Shown one piece after another: positions 54,010 to 64,000 of a stretch of 64,000 bases of DNA (position 1 is its first letter; each line of letters begins with the position of its first letter). The notes beneath the pieces were generated by a model, which ran no database searches, was not told the DNA's origin, and saw only the letters and a program-made list of their open reading frames with translations. A program made the position numbers and the translations under genes. The DNA is taken from contig NMRB01002506.1 of assembly GCA_002633025.1 (NCBI GenBank), positions 12,435 through 76,434 of the forward strand, written 5' to 3'. The DNA comes from Notospermus geniculatus (Eukaryota > Nemertea > Pilidiophora > Heteronemertea > Lineidae).

Positions 54010-55287
54010 ATGGATGACGTTGAAAATCAAGCTCAACAGATTTACCAACAACTAACAGACGAAATCGCATTTACATGTAATTTCTTTTTTCCTGTTAAAA
54101 GCATCTGCTACCAAAACGTAAGTCCTCTTATCTCAATGTTGAGTTTGGTATTGATATTTCTAAATGTGTTTAACAAGCTATAGCCTACTGTAGCCGCCAC
54201 TCGTCTATGCAATGACCTCTGATTATTCAACTGGCTGACATCCACACCACTTAGTGGGAGTATGTATGCATGGTTTATTGAAATTAAAATGAAGAGTACA
54301 AGTGTAAGGAGTACTTAGTGTGAGTACAGAACTGATGGTTCCATTTACACTTTAGGGAAGACAACGGCTGTAAGTTTCAGAAGCAAATCATTTAAGATAC
54401 AGCGGCCGTCTGGGCTCAAACGCGAACTAGCTTTATGCTGTATTAAAGATATGTTCCTTGTATTGTCAAAGGGTTATCACAGAACCTGGGTAACCGGGTT
54501 AAATCCGGTGTTAAAAGGGAATGATATTTTTCTCAAAGCAAAAAAGTTGTTCACTCTGGGAAAGTGGATAAGAGGGCCTAGCCTAAGCGGTGATCACATT
54601 GTAATGAATGTAAAAAAAAGTCAGCGGAATAGGCCGTGGATTGTCTTCGATATTAAGGGAAAAGTGGTCGCTACTATTTTTCTGTCTGATAATCGTCTAA
54701 GAAAGCGTCGGCACCAAAGAATAGTTCTAGGAAGTAACAGAACTATTTTGAGTAAAGCTATCGCAATTTTCTCATCCAATAACCGTTTTGAAGATGCCAG
54801 TTTGTACGTGTGCGATATCGTGCGTGACGACCACCGACACAGATATGTATTGGTGAACGCATCTCTTCTTGCATTTCCAAAAAGGGCAAATTATGTGTTG
54901 CTAAGGGGTGGTTTTGTTATTCTGCCCTCGTTTGCCCCGCGGACGCCTGGTTCTGTTTTTACGAGAGAATCGGGGTACGAGGTTAAGCTTCCGTTTCTCG
55001 TTGGGGCCGAATCGAAAAGTCCGTTGGTCCAAACTGGCGTCCTGAGTGTATGGGACCAATCAAAATATTTATTCATGTTTAAGTTATTAGGTCGTGGCAG
55101 AGGCGCCCTCGTGAGGATACCCTTATGTGAACCGCTCTCAAAGCAGCTGTACATTTCAGATCACATATGCAAAATTTACTACACATATTTGAGTTTGGCA
55201 GCTGATGCGTACGGTGGGTTGGTTGCGGTTGCAGCGATGAGGGGGGCAGCAATGAAATACTACACTTTCCTTTTAGACATCACCTAA
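54010..55287 (+). CDS. Lineage-specific protein A, probable two-exon gene
   Basis: A probable first exon starts at ATG 54010 (MDDVENQAQQIYQQLTDEIA, a short coiled-coil-like helix) and ends at a GT donor near 54077. A second exon runs from an AG acceptor at 54355 to the stop at 55287; phases agree (1). The second exon encodes about 310 residues rich in alternating hydrophobic and basic residues, suggesting beta strands. The last 45 residues (SLAADAYGGLVAVAAM) resemble the final blade of an NHL/YWTD-type propeller, and the same ending is found in protein B. I do not recognise a named family; no catalytic motif, signal peptide or clear membrane segment is seen. Confidence 0.55.
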
Positions 55288-55924
55288 TCTTCTCGCGGTT
55301 GTTTCCACGGAGATGCAGTGGTCTAGTAGCTCAGACCTCTAGTGGTCATGAGGTCCCGGGTTCAAATCCCACTGTCGGCCTAAGACTCCCGGCAGGACTC
55401 TTTGCCTACTTTGTCTCACGCCGCCCAGGTGTATAAATGGGTACCGGTCAGAATGATAAGGTTAAAGTTATAGTTTGGGTTTATAGTCTGATATCAACAA
55501 CGGTAGAAGTGTCATCCGACTTTTACACTTTAACCCCAGTCTATCCTGGAACCTTTCAGTAGAACTCTGATGAGCTGCTCATTCAGCGCTACAATCTTAG
55601 CTTTTCCGACCGGTACCCATTTATACATCTGGGTGGAGAGAGGCCAGTGATGCAAAGAGACTTGCCCAAAGTCTCACGCCCAGTGGGATTTAAACCCGGG
55701 ACCTTCTGACCGTGGCTCCCACTACACCACCGTGGCTCCTCAAATGATCAGGGTTGGGGGCTGAATGAGCAGCACCTCCGAGCTCTGCTGAAAGGATTCA
55801 ATATTGACTGGGTTAAAGTGTAAAGTCGGATGACACCTCTACCGTTGTTGATATCAGACTATAAGCCCAAATGGTTACTCTATCTTTCAAATACTATCTG
55901 TCGCTTACTTCGGATTTTGTGCAG
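55288..55924. repeat. Inverted pair of tRNA-derived SINEs inside an inverted repeat
   Basis: A plus-strand SINE head (about 55312, B box GGTTCAAATCC) and a minus-strand head (about 55740, A box TGGTGTAGTGG, B-like GGTTTAAATCC) face outward-in, both with the CCAGGTGTATAAATGGGTACC-type core. Between and beside them GATATCAACAACGGTAGA and AAAGTCGGATGACACC type sequences are also inverted (55485-55590 versus 55770-55862). Confidence 0.75.
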
Positions 55925-56814
55925 GCCAGAATGATACAGAAAACGCTTATAAATTCCAAGACTACGTCAGTGGTCCAGCTTCATACTATGACTTGTCCAT
56001 TTGCTATTCCCCCACCGGTGTATTCATTGTCATCTACCGCAGTTTAAAGGAGGCAAAGGTTCGAAAAATTTCACCTTCATCGTTTGACGGTCAGGTTATG
56101 AAATATACGAAGTCTGATCTGATGACACTGAACCGGCGGGTGGAAAGTGGTGAAATGTATGGTCATGACTTGGTAATAACATTTCAACGTGAGGCTAAGG
56201 TTTACAGGTTGGATGGGTCTGTAGTGGCCGACGTTAAAATTTACGGAAAAAAATTTGTAAGGTTAAAACACATAATTATGTGGGAGACTGACACATTGGT
56301 ATTACTGATCCCACCAAGAACATCGGCGTGTAGAAAATGTGTTTACCGATGCCGGATGTCGAAAACCGGTTCTCTAATTCGTGTTAAGCTAACCATGCGG
56401 TTGTGGTGTGTCCGAAAAATTCGTATTGGTGGCGTTGTCAGATTCAAAAATAGCATACTAGCCTGGCGAAAGGATCTTCGGTCTGTTCATGTCTTTGTTA
56501 GATGCTCCCAGAAGAGTTATCGCCGCATGACTCTTTGGGGGAATATCATTGACCAAATTTACGTCCGATCTAAAATGACAGTTGGTACGGGGGACGAACT
56601 TTTCCTAACAGCTACAATCAGAGGGGTAGGTGTGAACATTGTCGCTGTAGAAATGTGCGGCCCTTTGCCATATATGGAGTATAAACGGAAGCTGGTGTAT
56701 CCGATAGCACACAGGGATTTCTCCTTAGCTTATGACGAGTATGGGAACCTACTTTTGGCTGACCACAGGGACCTAACCATCAGCATTTATAGAATGACGT
56801 CTTTCCAGCCGTAG
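55925..56814 (+). CDS. Lineage-specific protein B, terminal exon
   Basis: An AG acceptor at 55924 opens a frame of 296 residues to the stop at 56814, in the same phase (1) as the terminal exon of protein A. An upstream exon must exist but was not found. The chain shows repeated strand-like segments (HDLVITFQREAKVYRLDGSV, TDTLVLLIPP, ELFLTATIRGVGVNIVAVE) and ends FSLAYDEYGNLLLADH...ISIYRM, typical of an NHL-like propeller blade (xDxxGNLLxAD). It is very rich in Arg and Lys. A fast-evolving tandem paralogue of A is the best reading; function unknown. Confidence 0.55.
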
Positions 56815-57328
56815 TATAGATCAGTTCAAACTAGGTCATCGTCATGGCAATTTTTTGGAAACTTGCACATGCGCAGTAGCCGTTTTGACCTGTCCAAGAC
56901 GGAAGTCAATGTTTTAATGGCTTTCAACGAAGGATTGCCGGTGGGTCGCACAATTTGCTGGAGTTTTTTTGGTTTTTCGCCCAGCTTTGTGTTAATACGT
57001 ATGTTAGTCCTAGATATAATCATGAGGCAGTTAAAATCGTTACCAACATGAAAACTGGGTGCGATATACAGAAAAACTCGCCTGGTGTTGGGTCTCCGAA
57101 TGGACAAAATGGCGATTTGGACTCTAGAGAGACCAAGACCTTTAATCCTGTGGCAAACAATGAATGGGGCATCAGAAAGACGGGGCCATCAGATTTTATC
57201 ACACCGGCATTGGGTGTGACTTATTTTTATGGTAAAGGGGGTACATTGGGTTTGAGGTCGATACCACTGAATATTGAGACAGCAACCATCGTTACGTCAG
57301 GTGAACTGTTCATTCATTCAGCAACTGA
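56815..57328. repeat. Intergenic, with repeat family CTCTAGAGAGACCAAGACC, copy 3 at 57098-57207
   Basis: Contains a third copy of the family at 35930 and 43208. No coding evidence; the frames on both strands are shadows. Confidence 0.55.
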
Positions 57329-58318
57329 TCAGAGATTTGGTCGATATTTCTCAACTCTCGCCAAAATTTCCTTCTGGTCACGTGATTTCCCAGAAATCGC
57401 CACAAAATGCATCAAAGACCCGTCATGCTGATTTACCTCTATATATTTCGAATTAGCCTCATTAACTGATAACGGTCTGGCATAACTTTCAAAATATGTC
57501 AGTTTTCCTGTACCCGGTCTAATCAGGCCGTCCCTGGGGTCCGGGATTTGATGAAGCATTAGAATGCAAGGCTTCGGTGGCCCTATATAATAAATCCAGT
57601 TCATTTTGATGTAGAATCGTTCTTTATATTGGTGGCAACTAACATCTATACTTTTAATTGCATACATTAACGGCCGATATCCATACTCCCTAAAATGAGA
57701 AAACACGTATGGACGTCTTTTCACCGGTATCATATAATGCATGCTAACTCCGAAGCGTAATGGCATCTGCCGTAGAGGAAGACGTTCTCCATTGATCAAA
57801 AGTAGATCAAAATGACCCGATTCATTGGATGCTATGACGTCATATAAAGTGTTGTACCAGCGACCTCTGACGTCACAGCTCACCAGGATATTTCCTTCTG
57901 TTCCCACTTTCATATCGTATGGGATTCCCGGCTTGTAGCAGGGTTCAGTTTGGGGTACTCGGACCCTCCCACTGACCTTTCCGCGTACGGTATCATAAAT
58001 TTCGAATTCCCTGCACCCCTTTGGTTCGTTGTAGAAAAACATGAACACGTCCAAATATAATATGCCACCCATACAACCTCTAAAGTTATGATAGAACTGT
58101 TTATTTTGTGCAATTTTGAAGCCACTGCCCTTCTCCTGACGGTAAACTTGTGAGGTCTTAAAAGGGGAATTACCACGGGACATTAAAAGCACAACTATAG
58201 CTCCACTTATCCATTCAAAGAACCAAAAGTCGTTTTTATGAAGGACTATAGGTGGCAGAAATCTCTCAGGCTTCCCTTTCGTAAAAGTGTAAACCATGCG
58301 ATCCTGTGGGTTTGTCAA
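57329..58318 (-). CDS. Lineage-specific protein C, single large exon
   Basis: About 329 residues open on the minus strand, beginning after an in-frame stop near 58343; the first ATG is at 58297. Visible segments include GKPERFLPPI, FFEWISGAIVVLLMSRG, CREFEIYDTVRGKVSGRV and MKVGTEGNILVSCDVRGRW, again suggesting propeller-like strands. The Cys-rich middle (CYKP) and the block FEIYD...C.P...VKVG...ISC are shared with the broken gene D at 62253-63034. It points toward genes A and B, giving a convergent arrangement. No known family is recognised. Confidence 0.55.
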   Translation of the reverse strand: MTNPQDRMVYTFTKGKPERFLPPIVLHKNDFWFFEWISGAIVVLLMSRGNSPFKTSQVYRQEKGSGFKIAQNKQFYHNFRGCMGGILYLDVFMFFYNEPKGCREFEIYDTVRGKVSGRVRVPQTEPCYKPGIPYDMKVGTEGNILVSCDVRGRWYNTLYDVIASNESGHFDLLLINGERLPLRQMPLRFGVSMHYMIPVKRRPYVFSHFREYGYRPLMYAIKSIDVSCHQYKERFYIKMNWIYYIGPPKPCILMLHQIPDPRDGLIRPGTGKLTYFESYARPLSVNEANSKYIEVNQHDGSLMHFVAISGKSRDQKEILARVEKYRPNL

Positions 58319-58504
58319 AAAAACTATGACCGACTACTTGTGATCATAAAGGAATCAACCATAAAGGTTCAACTGACAAATTTAGCATTTTATAAATGTG
58401 GACGGTATCCCTTTAAAACACAACAGATTTGCATTCTGACGTTTCCATATGATAGGCAAGACCCTTCTGCACATTCACTGCAAATTTTGTTGAATTCCGA
58501 CTAG

Positions 58505-58929
58505 TTGATCTTTTGATACAAAAGGATTGAATTAATGAGAACCCCACGAACGATGTGTGTTCAGGGTCATCGGTGTACATTTGAATAGGCTGACGTACAT
58601 TTGTACATGGAACACTAATTGTGCTGAAAATAGCTCAGTTATCGTCAGAAATGGAATTCAAAGCATCATGTTGGCAGGTTCATGTACCTCTTCACCACAA
58701 AAAAAGTTGAAGCTCCTGCCTATTACGTAAAACCAAAATTCAGGCAGTGAGAGACATCTGGTGGCAACACATGAGGTGTATCCCTCAGTAAGCTCATCGT
58801 TCGCAGTTAAACCTTTATGGTTGATTCCTTTATGTTGTGATCCTGCTGTTGGTTTTATAAAAACCTATGTGTGGTTCTGACCTCTGGGTTTATGTACCGA
58901 TGATGCTTATGTCATGTAGGTGTGTTAAA
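58505..58929. other. No gene recognised
   Basis: Unique-looking non-coding sequence upstream of gene C; a promoter could lie here but I see no clear TATA box. Confidence 0.35.
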
Positions 58930-59310
58930 GGGACCCGGTGTAACATCTGCCAGTGTTCCCCATCTGTGATTGTTCCCCTCCTATTGTCTGACGGAATAAG
59001 CGACTTGACAGTAGTACAGGGGACACTCTGAGAAACATGCGATCTATTGCTGTAGTTCCACCTATCGAAAACCCCGTGTCAAACACGGGTTTCTTGCGCG
59101 TACACCTATTTGTTGCCGTGTCTAATAGACACGGCGAGCTCGCCGCCATGCAATTGCAATGTTGAAAAGCCCGGGGAAGACACGGGTCTAAAAAACCCGG
59201 GGATTTCGGATAGGTGGAAGTACTGCTATATGCCAGGGTCTCCCAAACAATAAGGGGGAAACACTGACCTACAGAAACACTGGCAGATATAACACCGGCA
59301 TTCATTCCTT
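58930..59310. mobile_element. Nested MITEs: ACGGGG-family element inside a GGTGTAAC element
   Basis: The outer ends are CCCGGTGTAACATCTGCCAG and CTGGCAGATATAACACCGG. The inner element runs from TTCCACCTATCGAAAACCCC to GGGGATTTCGGATAGGTGGA and is full of ACACGGG words, like the family at 3487 and 9762. Confidence 0.7.
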
Positions 59311-59327
59311 ATCCTACTCTAAACCAC

Positions 59328-60600
59328 CCTGAGTATATCAGATATTTTCGAGCTTTGCCCTTCGTTATCGCCCTCAAAGCCCTGAGGACATCGGAAAGAA
59401 TCCAGAAACGACGATGGTCAATGATATAAACGGCCCCGGTGTTTTAATAATGAATTCCCACGCTCACGTGGGAGGAGGAACACTAATAACAACAGCGCCA
59501 TTGTCAGCGTGAATCAACCAGTAGAAACTCGCGTTGTAAAGCCAGCTCGGGAGCTCGAGAGAAAAAAGGCCCGGACGTCATGGATGTTTTGAGTGATCAG
59601 CTGAGTGTCTCGTCAATGTGAGATATCCTGTCAAGCAAGCTAATCATTTTAAATCAGGTAAAACCAGATAGGAATAGAAACCCTAATATTTGGATGCCGT
59701 TGCGGTGATGATTTGTAGCTTTGACCTAGGCCTATATCGGTGGAAAACGTTTGTTTTTATTCACTGAGTGACTAAGATAATGCTCCTTCACAATGTATTG
59801 CGCCGAGTGGACTGTACATTTGATGCACATGGCAGTTTTCACTCCTCACCAAAAGAATGCCAAAATTTCCCGTAGCATTTTGCTAAGGGGAGCATACAGT
59901 CATTTGGGAAGAATAAAAAAGGCATTCATCATGTTCATTCTTTATAGTTTAGGGGACACTGGATTTTTATTTAGGAGCACAGCAGCATGCCATAGGCTCA
60001 AGTTTCTATGTAGGCCTACTTAACAACAGCTGACTGATTGATGATAAAAGGCATGTGTACATCACCATCATATTTTCTTTCCCAACCAAGTCCTCGGGAC
60101 TACCATACACGAAGTCATACCCAGCTCCGATAAGTGCTGTGTGTTCTTTCATTATACTAAGAAGGGGCACTATCACTACGACGATCGGTTTCTCACACTT
60201 CGCAGCCAATATCGTCCGCTGGTACATCAGCGATTTGCCTCTTCCAGTTAGAACATATCAAAATATCCCTGCCTTCAACATAGGCTCTCAGGGTGCGTCT
60301 AGTCATTCAAGCTGGGAACATTGAATTTTTCACACACCAAACATGCCAAATAATTTCCGAATTCGCCGCCATCTTGAAACATCTGTGATCACTAACCTCG
60401 GTCCCAGGAAATATTACACCGTTTTATGAATGAAAAAAGTAAAATAATGCCTGAAAGCGAGGTTGATTCCGCTTCCGTGGCATTCTGATTGGGCGCAAGC
60501 TGTCTTGCGCTGGCTGGCATTTGGATTCTTTCCGATGTCCTCAGGGCTTTGAGGACGATAACGAAGGGCAGAGCTCGAAAAGACCTGATATACTCAGGAT
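59328..60600. mobile_element. 1.27-kb element with about 75-bp terminal inverted repeats and a helicase remnant
   Basis: The left arm (59328-59403: CCTGAGTATATCAG, CGAGCTTTGCCCTTCGTTAT, CTCAAAGCCCTGAGGACATC) recurs inverted at 60522-60600 with about 90% identity. Inside, on the minus strand, is a decayed helicase segment (60027-60236). Confidence 0.75.
60006..60236 (-). pseudogene. RecQ-like helicase remnant
   Basis: The minus-strand frame reads LTGRGKSLMYQ (Walker A of RecQ-type helicases, usually TGxGKSLxYQ), then KPIVVVIVPLLSIMKEH (the VVSPLxSLMxDQ block, motif Ia) and YGSPEDLVG (the SPE-L motif). The frame is open from the Walker A region to a stop at about 60006, and a stop precedes Walker A. 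The DEAH box and second helicase lobe are absent, so it is a fragment. Confidence 0.6.
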
Positions 60601-60669
60601 GACTCTAAACATGCCCTCGTTAAGGGACACCTCTGTTGACAATGTTGTTTCAATGTTGTTGACAATGTT

Positions 60670-60737
60670 GTGAGTTACTCTACATTGGGCGAGATTGACA
60701 TTAAAACATCAATCTCGCCCAATGTAGAGTAACTCAC
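60670..60737. repeat. Perfect 29-bp-stem hairpin
   Basis: GTGAGTTACTCTACATTGGG plus CGAGATTGA is followed by a 10-base loop (CATTAAAACA) and its exact reverse complement. The length (68 nt) is like a microRNA precursor, but perfect pairing fits a small MITE better. Confidence 0.9.
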
Positions 60738-60949
60738 GTCTCAAGGGTACATGTATGCATTATATTGTATTTGTAACCATTCATTTTCCAACACTGGGGC
60801 GAAATGCAAACAATATTAGTAAATGATGCAATCACCACCGGTGGCGCTGGCTATCGACAAAAATTGGAATATCGTGCCCTTTAAAGGTTTTTAATCGACG
60901 ATGCTGGTGATCGTGTGGATTTGTTAAAAAACTACAACAGGTGAAACAT

Positions 60950-61570
60950 TAAAGCTGACGTGACCGAACAAAAAGCCCCCAAGCGACGAGCAAGAGAATT
61001 GCAAACGCCCTGAAACGAAGGCTCAGAACATGATATACCCCAGGAGGGCACCAACGTATTTGTCTGTGAGCTTTCGAGGTGTCAATATCCTCTGGTGAGC
61101 TCCTCCTGAAAACGTTTCGACCCATCTGGGAATCGAACCAGCGCCTTGTTATCTGTGTTCCACCATCTTCCACTCGGCCACCGAACTTGTCGGAACACTT
61201 CTCATGTTTTCTCTTATTCGTAGTACTATTACGTAAGTCGAAGGCCTACGTCTATGACAAACACAAATCATATACCTGTTAGCTGGCTCGTTGGCCGAGT
61301 GGATAGAGTGGTGGATTACAAATCTGAAGGTCGACGGTTCGAATCCCACCTCTAAATGACTACAGTTTTTTTTCTTTGAGTAGTGTAAGAGGTATCCGGA
61401 GATGTTGACAGCTCTGTTGCCTGAAGGCAAATAAGGTGGCGCCCTCCTGGCGTCGGTGGGTATATCATGTTCTGAGCCTTCGTTTGAGGTGTTTGCTGTG
61501 CTTGCAGGGCGTTTGCAATTCTCTTGCTCGTCGCATGGGGGCTTTTTGTTCGTTCACGTCAGCTTTAAAG
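60950..61570. mobile_element. Head-to-head pair of tRNA-derived elements (inverted repeat)
   Basis: A minus-strand copy (61195 to 60952) and a plus-strand copy (61281 to 61568) both begin with a tRNA-like head carrying A box TGGCCGAGTGG and B box GGTTCGA(A/T)TCC. Both continue with TATATCATGTTCTGAGCCTT and GGCGTTTGCAATTCTCTTGC and end in CACGTCAGCTTTAA. The heads face each other across 85 bp, so both would be transcribed outward. Confidence 0.8.
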
Positions 61571-62252
61571 TCTGACCCAATCTAGCCGTGGAGCATTGGA
61601 ATGCGGAAGATGGAAATGCGACATGTACGGTACTTGCGGTTTTAATAATCTGCCAAAGTGTTCACTTGTGAGATTGTAAACAGCCTCTTGGCTCTTTGTA
61701 TAATGTTCACCAATTGACGCCAGTGGTCGCCGGCCATTTGACGGCAAACATGACCGATTTTTTACAGTCACGCGACCGTTATGATGCCAGTGAAGAACCT
61801 CTATACATTTGTGTGACGGTCTGGGATAACCCGTCGGAAGTCACTGAGTGATCAACAAGGGTTGTTAGATTGCCTGTGCATTGAACTGCTATTGTTCACC
61901 TGTTACGTGGCACGTTTCGGCTATTGAAATGTGCGGGTTCACCGAGGCCATTAACACTTTCCTCAAACGCGACATCCGACGGGTTTTCCTAGACCGCCAC
62001 ACATTTTTGGATCAAGAATTATTTACCTTAACGTACTGTATACGTTTACTTTATTGTAAATATATGATTTATGCTTTTCAATGTATAAAATATTTTTCTT
62101 CCCGTCAATAGTCAAAAGGTCATGTTTCCCCATATCACTTTTGTAACCAATAAAGTCAATATCCATTTTTGTGGCTGCGTTCTGTTGTAGGTTTGACGTC
62201 AATGGGTCTTTTGCAAAGCAGTCCACCTGAAATTCCATAAGAAGCGCCCTCT
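61571..62252. other. No gene recognised
   Basis: AT-rich sequence between the SINE pair and broken gene D. No coding evidence. Confidence 0.4.
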
Positions 62253-63034
62253 TTATTGGTTAACTTTGTAACAGTGTGTTAACAACACACCGATTTGGCG
62301 GTTTACAGCGAAGTAAGTGCAATGTGAAGGGGTTACAAAAATTTGTTCCTGCTTTTTAGAATGTTTGCTCAGTATGTTACGAAAAATGATAAGCCTCAGT
62401 GATATTTTGGTGGCGTATATCAAAGTGACATCATTTATGCGAAGAAAATGAACATACATGGCGTAATAGCCGTATTTTAAGTTTGGCGTGTCAACCAAGG
62501 TTTTATTATAAAATAGAATGAAGGGAATGGTGTCATTTTTAATCTGGTGCACTGTGTACAAGTGTACGTAGTGCTTATCTTCCTGATTATTACCGCAACT
62601 GATTGCAAATACTTCCATGTGCATTACTTCGACATGTATTTTTACGCCAATACGTGTCAACTCGCATGGGTTACAAGCCGCTATTTTTGGAATCAAAAGA
62701 TTCCCAGTGAAATTCCCAATCGAAAAATCATATATTTCCACATCTTCATCAGCATTGCAAATGCCCCCTAATAGTCTGTAGTAAAAAATAGAAAGTAGGT
62801 TGCTGTCGTTACTGCTGTTACCTCTCTTTTCCGGTGTGCAGTCCTATAAAAGTGTGACCACTTGTATAGGAGGTCGGATTGGAATGCGTTACCTCTGTGC
62901 TTTGGGCTGTACACTACCACCCTATGCCAAGGAACCGGCTGTTCCTTATACTGGACTATTATCCACAATTCTGTAGGATGAAAATTTATCAGAAGTTCCG
63001 GGGTATTCTCCTTAATTGGGGGAAGTAGTCTCAA
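62253..63034 (-). pseudogene. Lineage-specific protein D, frameshifted paralogue of C
   Basis: Two minus-strand frames, 62768-63034 and 62253-62741, align in order with protein C. The first has RLLPPIKENTPELLINFHPT matching RFLPPI in C; the second has EIYDFSIGNFTGNLLIPK...C.P...VKIHVEV...FAISC matching FEIYDTVRGKVSGRVRVP...C.P...MKVG...LVSC. A single frameshift near 62790 separates them. It also lacks about 70 C-terminal residues relative to C. It is either a pseudogene or a gene with a sequence error. Confidence 0.6.
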
Positions 63035-63179
63035 GCGGTTGGTTAAACCGTACCGGAGATGGATATCGTTCTACAGGTTGTTTCAAAAAACAAATCTTCA
63101 AACACAAAACGACTAGAAACTGATGCCTTTTCGATTGAGGACAGCGCAGAGATTGAATTTGTCAAGTTCCAGCTTAATG

Positions 63180-63692
63180 ATGATGTCAGGTCACACTACG
63201 GTTGCTTGCGGTGCGACTGAACAGTCGGAATCAAGTGAAGAATCATGGGCAGGTCGCAAAAACTGCAGTCATGTCACACCATATCGGCGGCTGATTGTTC
63301 CACGCGGTCGTGCCTCATATGCAAAGTGATCCGGAAAAGTAAGGGTAGATATAAGCAGGGTTCATTGGCACACGGATTTTGTCCGATTCAGGTCCGTAAA
63401 AAACAGATCAAATGGACTTTTGCGTTGTCGTATCCGGAAAACTATAGGGCCAAACGGACTGAAAACGGACCGGATCCGTGTGCCAATGAACCCCGCTTTA
63501 TACTTCTCCGTTTTGCGCTTTGCGCTTGTGCATTCCCTCTGTTTGTGTGTGGTACCCGGTACCAATAATAAAATTACTTTTTCTACCACGCACTCGCATA
63601 GGAAACGGACACGCGCAAAGCGCACTAACGCAGAGTATGAATTGGCCTTAAGTCGGCGCCTGTTCTGTGCCGTCGCAAAGGCGACCTGATAT
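63180..63692. mobile_element. Second copy of the GTCAGGTCACAC element, with a nested hairpin
   Basis: The start GATGTCAGGTCACACTACGG and the end AAGGCGACCTGATATC match the ends of the element at 5275-6091, and CTGCAGTCATGTCACACCA is shared. A 139-bp hairpin is inserted at 63357-63495 (GGGTTCATTGGCACACGGAT and its complement). Confidence 0.65.
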
Positions 63693-63716
63693 CAGCAATT
63701 ACAAAAGACTACTTAC

Positions 63717-63968
63717 CTTCTTCTGGTACATCCTCGTCCCCGGGAATTTAAAAGCTTCCGATTTCTCCATACAAGTCCCTCGTTTTTTACTCATTTGACA
63801 TACGAAAATCTTTGCTTCGGTCAGTGCATCAAATGTCGTACATTTCAACTGGCGACAAAAGATGGCGCAGGCAATGTACGAACGGACGTGGCGCTGTGGT
63901 ATATCTGGATTCTGTATACCCCAGTTCAACACGACTGTCTGAAAGGTCTTAGTAGCAATGCCTGTCAT
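63717..63968 (-). CDS. Possible coding exon with PAN/apple-like cysteine pattern
   Basis: A minus-strand frame of 84 residues ends at a good donor (AAG|GTAAGT at 63716). It has HVRSYIACAIFCRQLKCTTF followed by a spaced Cys (FVCQM) and another (GTCMEK), like the CxxxC...C..F...C spacing of PAN/apple domains. There is an ATG at 63968, but a stop just upstream and no signal peptide, so it may be an internal exon whose gene continues beyond the window. The match is weak. Confidence 0.35.
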
Positions 63969-64000
63969 ATTGTCTTTTTTCTACCCAATGAAATCTATCT

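Noticed and set aside
1-64000. CRISPR arrays, bacterial operons or phage systems
   Set aside because: Introns, SINEs, LINEs and satellites show eukaryotic DNA; no regularly spaced short repeats of CRISPR type are present.

Overview
This is eukaryotic, intron-bearing DNA with very few genes and very many transposable elements. The repeated GGCCTA and ACATGTA words, the CYP3-like P450, the tRNA-derived SINEs, the PIF/Harbinger, Penelope-like and Polinton elements and the abundant inverted-repeat MITEs suggest a marine invertebrate, most likely a deuterostome (amphioxus, hemichordate or echinoderm). I cannot name the species from sequence alone. Most open frames are shadows. Two N-gaps (24198-24556, 51500-52499) and several single Ns show that this is a draft assembly.

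Layout. 1-12 kb holds tandem repeats, a broken non-LTR reverse transcriptase and nested MITEs. 12.0-16.3 kb is a PIF/Harbinger-type transposon with terminal inverted repeats, an intact three-exon Myb-like gene and a dead transposase; it cuts into a hypothetical gene (16.3-16.7 kb). 16.8-21 kb is MITEs and foldbacks. 21-26 kb carries minus-strand exons of one probable host gene: a SAM-like exon and two near-identical 75-bp cassette exons. 26.2-26.7 kb is a Penelope-like fragment. 28.6-30.9 kb is a nest of inverted-repeat elements.

31.1-35.2 kb is the most interesting part: the truncated end of a Polinton/Maverick-like element, all genes on the minus strand. A chromodomain integrase, a small membrane protein and a Polinton-type structural protein lie directly downstream of a 174-residue TATA-binding-protein homologue and a protein with three PC4-like domains. 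The element thus seems to carry its own core-promoter recognition and coactivator genes, and a TATA box and a possible 5'UTR intron precede the first of them.

36.2-37.7 kb is a 170-bp satellite hit by a SINE; 37.7-39.4 kb holds a foldback with a TTAA MITE in it and a non-LTR RT pseudogene. 42.2-45.4 kb holds the last five exons of a CYP3-like cytochrome P450; a 381-bp TTAA MITE ends only 24 bp before its last exon. 39.8-40.5 and 45.7-47.9 kb are a duplicated repeat, and the second copy contains two clean insertions. 54-63 kb carries four related single-domain genes (two +, one -, one broken -), interspersed with SINE pairs and an inverted-repeat element containing a helicase remnant. A possible PAN/apple-like exon lies at the right edge.
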